Source of the DNA: Epiperipatus broadwayi
Taxonomy: Eukaryota > Onychophora > Udeonychophora > Euonychophora > Peripatidae
NCBI GenBank assembly: GCA_028023455.1
Contig: JAQFVV010006294.1
Location: 2,259,001-2,323,000, forward strand
Length of the DNA: 64,000 nt
Reading direction: 5' to 3'
Position 1 is the first letter of the stretch; each line of letters opens with the position of its first letter. The translations under genes were made by a program, and so were the position numbers. Of this stretch, positions 36,814 through 48,599 are shown one piece after another. Below the pieces are notes generated by a model that was given only the letters and a program-made list of their open reading frames with translations, ran no database searches and was not told the DNA's origin.

Positions 36814-37618
36814 ATGTATAATTGTGAATTAGCAGAGAAAGTTGTAGAAGAGAATAAAAATCTCAAAAGTGTACTACAACATTTTGGTATTGGTAGGAAA
36901 CTTATATCTGCAACAACAAAAAATGGTATTGTTACTAAAAAGAGAGATGGCATTGTGAAATCTGTAGAAAAGTTCTATCAAGAAAAAGTATCTCTTTCAA
37001 CTACTATATCTTCTAAATTGCACAGAATTTTAAATAAAGTGAGACATGCAATTAAATTTATGAAGAAGGGAAAAGCTTCAGGTTATGTTGGAATTTATAA
37101 TTGATATCTAAAAAAAAGCAGAAGAAATAGAAAAAATTTGGCAAAGTTATATACCAAATCTCCAAATGATAAAGACATATCAGATGATTAAAAGAATGCA
37201 GTATTAATATTAATATTGAAAAACAGTGATAAAGAAGATTATCAGTCTTTTATCAGTTCTATGCAAAAAGTTTACCAAAATAATTACAACTCATCTACAG
37301 TGAACTTTGGATTTTATTATAAAAAAAGAACAAGATGGATTTAAAAGGGACTTTCTTATAGTATATCATATCCAAGCACTGAGAAAAGTTATAGAAAGGA
37401 TTAATGAATATGAGTTGCTATTATGCTTTGGATGGATAGATTATGAAAAGATATTTGATTTTATAAATATTTCTTCAGAGATTAAAGCATCAGATCAGCA
37501 AGATATAAACCCAGAAAATTGTCATATTCTGAAGAAAATTTATAAACAGCAGCAGCAACAATTAGATTACATAATGATATTAAAAAGATTAACATTGAGA
37601 AGGGTGTCCAAAGGGTGA
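36814..37618 (+). pseudogene. Reverse-transcriptase N-terminal part of the RTE-like LINE
   Basis: Frames 36814-37104 and 37307-37618 carry the RT-0/1 region (KKGKASG) and the RT-2/3 region (FKRDF, HIQALRKVIE, YEKIFDFIN). A small CAG run inserts Gln-rich residues near 37546. The F-ADD active-site box is reduced to DFSYDIIVF in a third frame (about 37725-37755), where FADDIVLF is expected; one catalytic Asp is replaced. The protein is not functional. Confidence 0.75.
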
Positions 37619-38439
37619 CTCCATGTCTCTAAAACTTTTTAAAGCAGTTTTGTAAGAAGTATTTAGTGGATTAAAATGGGAAGCAAAAGAAATAAAAGTA
37701 AATTGGAGAATTATTTAAGTCATCTAGATTTTTCATATGATATAATTGTATTTGAAAATAAAGAGCTTCAGAAAATGTTGCAAGAACCACCAGATGAAAA
37801 TAAGAAAGTAAAATTAAAGATATATGTTAAAAAGACTAATGTTCAATGGATTTTCTCAAAAGAAGAAAATAAAGATTGATAATGATGAGTTAGAAGAAGT
37901 TAAGAACTACAAATATATTGGTCACATTATTTCTACAAATGGAAACATAATGGATAAAATTAATCATAGGATTAATTATGTTTCAAAATAGTTTTTAATA
38001 AATATGTGTTGCCAGTTCTTACTTATGGATCTAAAACTTGTACACTTAACAGAAGAGCAACACAGATGCTTTGGACCACTCAATGAACTGTAGAGATATA
38101 TATGTTAGGAGTAACAAGAAGAGATTGAAAATGAAATACATAGATGAGAGAACAAACAGATGTTAGTGATATCATTGAAATAATTAAAGGATTCAAGTGT
38201 AATTGGGATGAACATATTGCTAGAAGAGATGATAATAGATAGACAGACCAAATTTTAAACTGAATTCCATGCTATTATAAAAGATGTAAAAACAAACCAC
38301 ATGTGAGATTGAGCATAAAATAAGGAAGTATACTGGGGAGTTTTAAAAAAGAGTGGCTAGAGATCATAGAAGATTGACTGAACTTGGAGAGACCTTTATT
38401 CTGCAATGAATTGATAATGCTTAATAATAATACATTTAT

Positions 38440-38880
38440 ATATGAAAATATTTAATGTGTGGATTTATACATTTATAATTACTTAATTTGGAAGCATTTT
38501 ATCTAGAACCCTAGCTAAAGAAAGTCAACTGTTCCAGGTCAAGGGTTAAAGTAAAACTATCTAGCTGATTGTATTAAAAGCAGGATCATCTTTTGAATGC
38601 TATTCTCAATCAAATAGAGAGAATAAAGCATTGCAGTTTACATTTATAGATATAAGAAATCAAAGTATAACAAACTTTTCAATTTTCTTGCTTATTATAA
38701 TAAACCCCTCTACTGATAGATTACGCATTGTAATATAATATTTTTAATGAATGGTTTAGATGGAAATATTTATTGTATGGATTTATCCATTTAGAATTAT
38801 TTATTAGGAAGCACTTTACCTAGAATAGTAGCTAATAAAAGCCAACTGTGCCAGGCCAAGAGTTAAAGTAAAACTGTTAT
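38440..38880 (+). repeat. Diverged direct duplication downstream of the LINE
   Basis: 38440-38575 and 38750-38880 share GGATTTAT.CATTTA, GGAAGCA.TTTA and GCCAACTGT/GTCAACTGT, then CCAGG.CAAG.GTTAAAGTAAAACT. They are about 310 bp apart, similar in size and position to the duplication after the LINE fragment at 14.28-14.77 kb. Confidence 0.7.
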
Positions 38881-39309
38881 ACATTAAATATTTACATCCA
38901 AAACATCCATAAAAATATTACATTGCAATACATAACTTATTAATGGGGGAAAGGTTAGTATAATTATTACATAATGGAGTAATGGAGTATTTTCATTCAA
39001 ATTTAAAGAGACAAAAGATTTAAACATTGCAAACTCACAGCACATATATGTCAATTTATACAGTGACTTTATTAGCACTAAAATAGAATTAATCATACTT
39101 GGTAGGAGTGTAATATATTGCTGGATGCAGCTGGTGGACAGTATTCGAATACTCTCCCAGTTGATATTTGTTATTTAAATTATTTTTTTAATAATCAAAG
39201 AACTTGGGATATTTCACTCACAAATAATTATAGTGTTTATTATATATATATGTGTCATATTATTATTACTATTTGCGGGATATTCCGTGTAGTGAAAAAG
39301 CTAAATGCT

Positions 39310-39775
39310 GACATTTCAGTACAATATCAAGTACCTTCCTCCGAGCATCCACTTTCTCAAATCATAAGAATGTGTGTGAGATTTTAAATCGTTTTCTTTC
39401 TCCTCATATTTAAATTCTATTGGTTGAGAAGTTTTAACATTTATTTTCTTTTCGAATAGATTCTTCCAAATGTTGTTAATCTTCTTTAATTCACACCCTT
39501 TCATTTATGCTCTTGGACCTTTTAAAAATCTCTATAGCTTTTCTTAGCAATCTCTGGTCATATTGTTCAATTTTTGCTAAAATATTTGTTTTCCAAAATT
39601 GATATCATGATTTGTTAATTTTATATGAGAATAAATAGCTGATGAATTGAATTTTTCTCTGACTGCCAGAATGTGTTCTTCCTTTCTAATATTTATATAT
39701 TCTTTTACTGTTGACTCTGGCAATCTGTTGTAGTCCTCAATACCAGCTGGGTCCCATCAATAAATTTAAAATAAG
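39310..39775 (-). pseudogene. Penelope-like GIY-YIG C-terminus, minus strand
   Basis: On the minus strand, IKEHILAVREKFNSSAIYSH-like residues precede LTNHDINFGKQ. AKIEQYDQRLLRKAIEIFKR (39518-39577) and SINER come next. This matches the Penelope-like nuclease tail (pattern: 'H....H.idf....vL..e....R..KEAieI.k...iNrd'). Stops and shifts separate the segments. It is the third Penelope-derived fragment here and the only one on this strand. Confidence 0.6.
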
Positions 39776-40207
39776 GAAACTTTGATGCACAAAAGTTTAT
39801 TCACTTATAACAAAATAATATATAAGTAGATGAAAATTAAAGCTTCTTAGAAAATAAGATCTCTAATTGTAGACTTATCTTCAATCAGTGTGCACATAAT
39901 TTTTTTACTTTCCATGTATGCTTAGCAAATATTGTCCAGTTACGTGTATTTTCTTGACAGAACATATTTTACATGCATACACACTTTTCTACATTAACTG
40001 CAGTTTTATATCATCCCAGTTTCTGCCTTAATCTGAATATTTTAGCATACATTAAGGACAAAGCATATTTATAATAAATAAATTTTCCAAAGTGTAATTA
40101 AAGAGGGGTAATTTTATTAGTATGTTATGTGACTGTAATTGCATTAACAATCTTCATTTACAATCAACTAAGTACCTCAAATATACATATCCATACATAC
40201 TGCATTA

Positions 40208-40563
40208 CAACAATAGCAAATTCTCTATATAGCAGTGCTGCCCAGTGAAAGCCATAGTAATCAATGGATGCAAGAAGGTTTATGCATAAAATCCATATCT
40301 AGTGCCTACTTATCCAATATCCCCAGACCAATTTCTAGCTTGTGATTTTCATCAGTGAGTAACTTTGGATCCGAGAGCATTGCACCTAGATCCTAGGATC
40401 TAATGCAACTAGACTGGGGATATTGAATGACTAGGCACTAGATAATGATTTTATGCATAAACCTTCTTGCATCCATTGATTCTTAAAACTTGCACTGGGT
40501 GGCACTACTGTATGGAGAGTTTACTACTGTCATTAGCAGCTTGTGTAAGTATAGTAAATGGTG
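40208..40563. mobile_element. F-family copy 6
   Basis: A minus-oriented arm runs from the usual internal end (CAAATTCTCTATATAGCAG) to ATGCAAC at about 40409. It then switches to the plus orientation at TAGACTGGGGATATTG, inside the ribozyme motif. The plus arm continues to AGTATAGTAAATGGTG. Candidate 9-bp flanking repeat ACTGCATTA (40199-40207 and 40564-40572). The ribozyme in the left arm is decayed (stem II AAAT/GCTA). Confidence 0.8.
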
Positions 40564-40699
40564 ACTGCATTATAACTATTATAGATTGTCCAGATTCAAA
40601 ATATATACAGAATTTCAAAAAGACTACAAAAATTTTTGATTGTTATTGATATTGGTTATTGTCTAAGTGTTGACTGGTTTTTAATGATTATTTATAAAT

Positions 40700-40800
40700 A
40701 TTTGAAATACAGGCACTCTTCACATACCTGGAGCCTAATTGTAAATATAGGGGATTTGAATTCAGATTTTCAAGCACCCTTCAACTATCAACCCATTTAG
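40700..40800 (-). repeat. Terminal fragment of an S-family repeat
   Basis: TTTGAAATACAGGCACTCTT, GGAGCCTAATTG and GGGGATTTGAATTCAGATTTTC are the reverse complement of the S-family 3' end. The fragment stops at CAACTATCAACCC, before the ribozyme. Confidence 0.7.
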
Positions 40801-41844
40801 CCTTGAGCATTATTACACTTATTATTTAAGTAATACTTTGGGTGGATTTTGAAATTTATAATTACAGTTTGTAATGTACTAATTGACTATTTTTTTAGTC
40901 TGCATTTAAAATAGGTTTTATTTACCTGTTTAAAGAGGTATATATCAAATAATTTTAATTTCTGTGGTCAAATTGCAATCTTTAATGACTATATAAGTAT
41001 ATTAGACCATTAATAAGGATGGTCGGGATTCCACCCTTATTGTCAAAAGAAAGTTGTTTTGACAACAGTTAGAAATTGTTGATTGTTATTGATATTGGGA
41101 TTGTCTAAGTGTTCACTGGTTTTTAATGATAAATAAATAAGTAAATAAATAAAATACATTTATTTTTGATTTTCATTAAAATATAAATAGTGAGATTTAT
41201 CTATATAACTGAGTTGGTTTTTTGTTGCGAAATAAAAGAAAATGAAAATCAAACTATCTTTCGTGAGTAAATTTCCATTGCTTTTTTCATAAATAGAAAA
41301 TTGTTATATACAATTCAAATTTAGTTTGATATTGACTATTAAGATAATAGAAAATGAATCCATTAATAGTATAGTAAATCTTTGTTTATGTAAATCAATA
41401 GTAACTCTTTTTGTTTCTTAAAAAAAAAAAAAACATATATAGAAACTTATCACCCTACAACACACATTACGTTATTTATTAAAGAGTAAAACTGAAAATG
41501 ATTTCATTTTATAAGAAGATTAATATTTCAATTTTTATGTATTGAAATGAGGTTTAAACGTGGAAATTGATATTAAAGACAAAAGTAATAAATCTTTACT
41601 AATCTTTCTAATTAACAGAAACAATTGTATTAACTTTTTTTTTTTTTGCAGAACTTCCTATTGGTACATCTTTTTTTTTTTTTTTTAAGTAACGAAGATT
41701 ATTATAAATATCACAATTAATAAAGATGGAAAGTTATTATTGAAATAAGAAAGTTCTATACAACTAAAAAATTAGATTTCATATAGTCCAAATTTTAGTT
41801 TGCTCATTCTAATATTTCTTACATGAATTATTTTAATATATAGC

Positions 41845-42290
41845 GATATGAACACAGACTTTCACACCAACCACCACTCTCCACACTATCTCATAACACT
41901 GATACCCTTGAACACATATATATATGTCAAAAAGATAAATAATCACCAATATACGTACCTGGGCGTGACAAGAATCTCGGCCTCAGGGTGGCTGAGTGTT
42001 CCATCATCAGATTTTCAATTGAATGGACGGTTGAAGAGTTGGAGTGTGGAGTGGATTGAAGCCTGTCCATTAAAGTATGAAGATTGGCTGTCTTAATATA
42101 TATCTGAGCATTTATAGCATATATGTGTGGAGATGGTAATCTGGACCAACTGATGATTGCTGGTTTAGCATGAAATATGTATATTGGTGATTATTTATTT
42201 TTCGACATATATATATGTTCAAGTGTATCAGTGTTATGAGATAGTGTGGAGAGTGGTGGGTGGTGTGAAAGTCTGTGCTCATATACCCTA
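41845..42290. mobile_element. S-family copy S6 with about 108-bp inverted ends
   Basis: Left 41845-41953 and right 42179-42286 are reverse complements with few mismatches. Between them lies the family body (GCCTGTCCATTAAAGTATG, GGTAATCTGGACCAA). The right part is the complete body-ribozyme-tail unit. The left arm is an inverted copy of only the part 3' of the ribozyme's stem III. The arm boundary therefore falls within about 8 nt of the predicted cleavage site. Confidence 0.8.
42145..42188 (+). ncRNA. Type I hammerhead ribozyme, best copy (S6)
   Basis: Stem I 5' strand ACCAA 42145-42149; core CTGATGA 42150-42156; stem II 42157-42171 (five pairs including a terminal G-U, plus a U-U at 10.1/11.1) with a GTT loop; GAA 42172-42174; stem III ATA/TAT with loop TG (42175-42182); H17 = A at 42183; stem I 3' strand TTGGT 42184-42188. 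Every invariant core position is present, and the predicted cleavage is 42183/42184. Hammerheads embedded in SINE-like repeats with pol III boxes are known (the schistosome Sm-alpha family). The U-U mismatch may lower the rate. Confidence 0.75.
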
Positions 42291-45200
42291 TATATTACAT
42301 ATATAGATATAGGTATATAATAAGCCTGTGTTTCAGTTATGAATTATTTTAATATTTTATCCTGAAATTCTGCTAACGATAAAGAAAAGCACATCTTTCA
42401 GGCTTTCATTGTTTGATAATGCTTCAAACTAATGTTATCTTTTTTAAAAAAAAATTTAAAATAATATCATAAAATATTTATAGAATTTTTGCGTGGGAGT
42501 TGGTTAATCTCAACACAATCAAAAAATGTTATAGGTATTGGTATTAACCAAGCTTGAGTGAGTACAAAATATTGCCCAAAATATAAAAACTGTTTTAAGA
42601 GGTTGCATACTATATTCTTTTAACATATTAAATTTGCAGTTCCTTGCACCAATATAAATCAAACAGTCCAATCCACCTATTCTTGATATTCTTCTACTTA
42701 TTCTTCCTTTTTCATAGTTTTTTTGCTAAAATAGTTTTTGAAAATTATTTCCAAAAATGTTAATATGATTCTTTTTAATATGTAAATTCAAAATATTAAT
42801 TTCACTTCAACAAATATCCTGTGACTTGGGCAGTATATTTTATAGAATTTGATTTATAGTTTAAAAATAAGTTTTGTTAGAATAATTGTTAGCATTTAGT
42901 ATAGTGATAAGTGTGACACATTTAAAATTAATGATTTTGGATCAATTCTCACGATATCGGGGGGGGGGGGGATTGGTGAATTGAATGTTACATTTATGAT
43001 TTATAATCACTTGGACTTCATATTATTTCCTGAATAAGTAAGTTACAATTAACCATTCCACATTGTTCTATTCTACAAGATCTTCCAGTGAGATTAATTT
43101 TTTTTTCACTGTTATTTAAATCTTCTTTTCTTTTACCATAATACACTTCCACATCTGATCCTTGTATATGCTTCTTGTGTAACTTTTTACGATCTTCTTT
43201 ATTAATATAAAATTTAAGATTTATAAATTCTTGAATTTTTGTAAGCTATCAAATTGCTACATTTTAAATATGATACAATATACATTTCTTGTCATATATA
43301 AATATATTGTCATTAATGTTTGTCTGAAAATTTGTAATGATGACATTAATTTATTTATAATTATATGTTAGAGTAATTTCATCATCTAGAATTAATTATT
43401 AAATGCAAATAGAAAAATTGAAACTTTATTTAACTTTTCAAATGCAGTCACCTATTAATAGTAACAGCATGTAAATTATTGCATAACACTATTATTTTTA
43501 TTCTCTTCTTTTCTTCAGGTATTGCTGACTTGACTAATGACAGTACTAGCATTGAAATCAAATCTGATTATGAATATTGAATTTAAGAACATTAATCAAT
43601 TATTTCTGTTAAGGTAACAGTTTATAAAAATTTTGTAAATTTATCTATGAGAGTTCTCCTGATTTCTCCCTTTTATCTTATAGGCAATGAGAAATCAGAA
43701 AGAACTTTTACAGATAAGTATATAAATTTTTTACTAACTGTTGCTTTTTGACTGATTAGTATAGTTAGTTAGAGTGACCACCAGTATTTAAGGAGCTAAA
43801 CATTCCTTATTTGATTCTCATACTAGTATTGTCAATAGTCAATCCCAGTGATGTCTGTAGAAGAAAAAAGAATACCACTAGAAAGATTGTGTTTTATACT
43901 AATCTGTGTTCTATCAAAATTCAAGTCAGAATTTTTCTAAAAATATTTAATAATGCTTTTCTGAAAATTAAAATTTTTAATCAATGTATTAATTTTCTTT
44001 TTTTTTTTTAAATGTACATTAGTGAAATATATATTTATCAGCTGGATTTAGTTGTTTTATAACAAAGTGTTGGCACAACTATTCTCTAATATTGGCTTTT
44101 GTGATTAATGCCAACATTAAAAACAGGAAGTAATATAATAAAAAGGGAGAATAGACAAGAGTTGTATTAGCATTTGTGCTTGCATTTCTTAGAATGGAAT
44201 AACTTGTTCCATGATCATGAAGATGAAAACATTAAAATAATTAAAAGTCCTACTTTTTACATAAATTTCGCTTGCTACAGGACTGGGAAAAACTTTGGAA
44301 TAAGGCAAATAATTTATGGGATTGAAAAAATATTCAGAACAAAAATTTATAAAATCTTGATGATTTGTTTTCAATGTTTATATTCACAGTATTTAAAGTT
44401 TTATTCAGAACTTGATGGAAAAGTTATTTTCATTAAATCAATCAAATTGTTCATTAAGAATAAGCTCTAATAAACAATATAACCTAATTATAATCTTTTT
44501 AGAGAAATTTCAGTTAGAGCATGTTCGATGTTCTTCTCAGGTTTCTGAGGTACTCCACTAGTAATGGATAATGAAATAATCTTCTGATGCAAAGGTTAAC
44601 TCTAAATAATAAACAAACTGTATTCGACTCAAAAATACTTCTTACTGCTTTTCTGCTTTTCTCATTCCCTTTTTCAGTCACTTAATTTAGTGTAAGAACA
44701 TTGTCATGAACTCTTCATGCCATCTATTATTGTTTTATAATAATTGTGATAATTGAAGACCATATTTTCATCATTTATATATATACTTGGCATTTCTGAC
44801 TTCAATCCCTTCCCCTTCTTAATTCTTAAGCAATAACAAAGGCAGACTTAATAGACTGGCAGTTCTTAATTGTTTCTTTGCTCACATTTTGCTGGCAAAA
44901 ATCATATGTTTAGGGACCCTATTTAGGAATTTCCCTGCCTACTTATGAAAATGAAAAGGGCTTCAAAATATGGTTTAAAAAAGGCATGATTCACACAATT
45001 TAATCTAAGGTAGCATACCTCGAAGATAACTTATTAAAACAATAGAAATAATAACATTATCAGTAAAGTAGGAAGAAGTGATAAAGCAAAAAAATTGTAA
45101 TAATACAGATAAGTTATAACTTATTTTTTTCTAATTGTAAGTACATACAATGTGAAAATTTCACTAGACACAATCTTTTCAAAAATAGTATGAAGAACAA

Positions 45201-45655
45201 GAGTAAAAGATTGGCTTGCTGAAAATATAAAAATCTCCTTTTCAGGAGTAAGCAATTTTATAATTTCTTTCTGAAAATGAAAATGTTGATCAACAATATC
45301 TGTTGCTTTGTCAATGATATATAACAGTGGCTTATTAAATTACATGGAACTGCAAAAATTATTGAATCTGTGAAATTCCATAAAAGGTGGATTTCTACCT
45401 TTATTGTAAAAAGGTATTGTCTTAACAACAGATATTATTAATGTGATGTTGCCTACTTTCAAAGAATTTATATGTATATAAATACAATAATTTTTGAGTC
45501 AAACCATGTGTTAATTTGGATTATTTCTCAAGGTTTTGATGAAATACCATCTGCCATTGTCAACGTTAACTCTTCAAAGAAAAACTGTTACATCTCAAAT
45601 AGTAATAAGATTGAGGGTGAAGTAAAGAATAAGATTGAGTGTGAAATAGTTCATA
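42291..45655. other. Unassigned A+T-rich DNA with a G-run
   Basis: A poly-G tract of about 12 occurs at 42959-42971. Short frames exist (for example 98 codons at 44174-44470) but have A/T-driven composition and no recognisable motif. Nothing here can be supported as a gene. Confidence 0.45.
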
Positions 45656-45660
45656 TATAT

Positions 45661-45870
45661 TGTGAGGGTAGCTTGAAATCGCACCCACACTGACCTTAGC
45701 CATCAAAAATGTTGGACTATATCTTAGTCAAAATTTATGACTGTTAGGATTAAAAGATGTTGCTAACATATTGTTTTCAAAGTTAAAGAAATGAATGTGA
45801 ATAACTATATAAGCATAATTTATCAATGCAGTATTACATAATTGAATTTGAAATTGTATATTACCAAACC

Positions 45871-45920
<50 letters not shown>

Positions 45921-48146
45921 GTGAAGTAAATTAGATATCAATTGTTAGATAATTCAAAATAAACACTAAAAAAATTTGTACAAACATATATGTGTAATGA
46001 CAGTTATTTTATGTTATATGTTTATATGTTATTAGCAATATTAACAATAATCTAAATGATGACAAACTAATCATGGTAATGAACAACGGTCAAGAGCTAA
46101 TAATTGGTGATTTAATTTCAGGAATTGATAATCACAATATATAATATATATATATATATACATACATATAAACACAACAAGTAGACACACTGAGAACAAG
46201 AAAAGGAAATGAAAGAGTGCATACACTAGAAAATGGAAATGGCGATAGCTATAAAAAGAAATAAAATTTTAAAATTTTCAGGTTGCTATGGAAAGGCAAC
46301 TTGGTTGAAACAAGACTCTTCAACATGCAAACTGTCATTCAAAGTTTTTTTTTTTATTTAACCTCTAAAATAAATTTGACACAGGATTTTAAAAAAAAAA
46401 AACAGAGACGTTGAAGATAAACAAAATAAGCAGATAAAGCCAAGCAATCGGTGAATTTTAAGCAAATTGTTTCAAAACTTTTAAGAAAAGAAAAGGAATT
46501 TAAATTGAACATTTATGTGAATGCAAATCTGAAAAATAAGTATATATATCTATATATAGCTAGCACAAAAGACCTTAGAACAAGTGCATTTTATCACATT
46601 TAAAATATTGTTTTTGACTTCAAGCTGTATATGAACTAAACTTAATATATAAACTCTAGCACAATGTGGTCTGGCTAGAGCGACCAATTATTGATGGGGA
46701 GAGAATTAATCCCATAATCATGGAAAGTAAATAGCCATACCTCTACATTTATAGCTGCCAACGTAATAACTTTATACAGCATGGAATGTTTAAGAGAAGA
46801 GTGGAAGAAACCAGAATCCATTGAGGCAGAATTATGCAAAGTGCACCATACAACAGTGGCAGTGAACGATTCAGGCTATGGAGAGAGGAAAGCATGCAAA
46901 CTGTATGAATTTATAAAATGAGAAGGACTTTAATAGTTAAAAAAGCCTGATTATCAATTCCTGAAATAATTTTTTTTATGTTATGCATTATAAATATTTT
47001 TCTTGTGAATATATTGATTTTTTTTATTATTTCATTTTTATCTTGGGAATGTTTAATATTATGATTCGACATTTTGGGAGAGTCCAACTTAATAGAACGC
47101 AAGGAGAGCCTGGAGGGAATGTTCAATTTAGCATGAATTTTTTTAAAAAATAAAATCTAGGTAAAATTTCCCATCCCAAGCACTTAACCTTTTATTTGTG
47201 ACCATATACTTAAAATTTAGAGGTAAGAAACTATTTTTTTACATTAATGACACACACTTCAGAAGGCAGAATTGCGTTATGTGCTATTCATTTTACTAAA
47301 TGATAGTGCTTAAGTATTTCAGTATAAATGATTAACTTCCTGAAGGTATCTACTATGCGATCATATTAAATAATATTTTTTTTATTATTATGTAATAAAT
47401 GATGGAAAGGGGGGAGGGGTTCGGCAAGTTAAGTCATCACAACTTGAGTCAAGAGTCGAATCAATGTTGGTTGCTGTTGAATATTAAATTAATTTTAGTT
47501 AGTTAGCTTTGTGTATAATAAAGCCAATATTTTGATTTTAATTAGAAATGTCTGCAACATGAGTATCTGTCATGGGGACTAAGGTTGGTGACTTCAGATT
47601 AAGGAAATCACTAATGTGATAGATGATCACTACTGGCATTTAAACTGTAAATATATATATATATCTTTCATATCCACTTACATATGATTTATCTTTTAAA
47701 TAAATATTGTAAATCTTATTGAATGGATAAAGTCTCTCTAATATATAAAGCCAAAACCATACCTATGCACACATATACATTATTATGTTATCATTATACT
47801 TGGAAAATGTCTTAGATAAAGATTATTTATAAATGGTAACTTGGATAAGCTGATCTGACCATGAGTATGCATAAGTACATCCCTGTTAAGAGAGTCAAAC
47901 AGGAATTTTTTCTTGGGTTTGAGTGCTGAGGCAACAGATCTGAAAGAGAGTGACAAAATGTGGGTAAAATGACCAAAATTACATCTAAATTTAAAAGATA
48001 AGTCTCGGGCTAGTCTATTGAAGGTGGGTGTAATCATAGGTCATGTACTTCATCATGCTGGCTCTGGCATCCTACATGAAGACCCTAAAGCCTGAATATA
48101 GTCAGATGCAACCTTCTCTTTCCACATCATGAACTGGACCATCACA
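45661..48146 (+). repeat. 5' LTR of the Ty3/gypsy element
   Basis: 2,486 bp, aligned piece by piece with 57655-60941. It contains an (AT)n tract at about 45873-45919 that is much shorter in the 3' copy, and lacks both the 0.8-kb TIR insertion and the ATT expansion found there. The end CCATCACA is followed two bases later by the PBS. Confidence 0.85.
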
Positions 48147-48148
48147 TC

Positions 48149-48166
48149 TGGCACCCAGTGTGTTAG
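48149..48166 (+). promoter_or_regulatory. Primer-binding site (minus-strand priming)
   Basis: TGGCACCCAGTGTGTTAG starts 2 nt after the LTR end. TGG pairs with a tRNA 3' CCA, and position and spacing are standard for a Ty3/gypsy PBS. I cannot name the tRNA with confidence. Confidence 0.7.
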
Positions 48167-48599
48167 GCATGAACATACCATAGTTGCAAGGGAGGTCCAA
48201 CCATTGGACTGGCAGTCCCCAAAAAATTTTTTTGTAACATTCTATTTGAACTTATTCCTTATATAACAAACCCAGTCACTTAAGACCACCATTGTACTTA
48301 TGATCATGTTAAGTAATCTGATTACCTAATGATCAAATAGGAACATAAAACACCTAAACCCAACATTAAACACATGCAATAGTTAAACAAAAAAAGAAAA
48401 TATGCAAGACTATGATTGCAAGGTCAATAAATGGAGACAAAAAATAATTAAATAATTAATCGGTAAATAAGGAATAAAATATGTGAGTTGGGCAGAGTAA
48501 AGGTTATAAGACTAAATGTCGATAAACATAACATCAGAAATTAAACCAATCCAAAGTAATGGCTAAAAGCAAAATGATTAGGGAAATGTGAAAACCCAT

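Larger units (their letters stand above)
35700..38420 (+). mobile_element. RTE-like LINE, nearly full-length coding region, inactivated
   Basis: The order is apurinic-type endonuclease (35720-36470), linker (36480-36900), reverse transcriptase (36960-38000) and C-terminus (38000-38420). Landmarks: GHVLYYRGTN (about 35867), VMEDFNAKIG (36133-36162; the family usually has GDFNAKIG, so the Gly is now Glu), FDYILINN (about 36347), IKFMKKGKASGY (37052-37087, RT-0), EQDGFKRDF...HIQALRKVIE (37325-37400), WIDYEKIFDFIN (37430-37467) and a TYGSKTW-like motif (about 38020-38040). The C-terminal DEHIARRDDN segment is at about 38206. Frameshifts and stops occur every few hundred bases. It is related to the fragments at 13395-14245 and 63050-64000. 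Confidence 0.82.

Noticed and set aside
41990-42030. Another CTGATGA on the minus strand inside S6
   Set aside because: No GAAA at the right place (GAGAT instead), and no stem I partner; not a hammerhead.
44174-44470. 98-codon frame
   Set aside because: Composition follows the A/T-rich background, an antisense frame of similar length overlaps it, and no motif or repeat relation was found.
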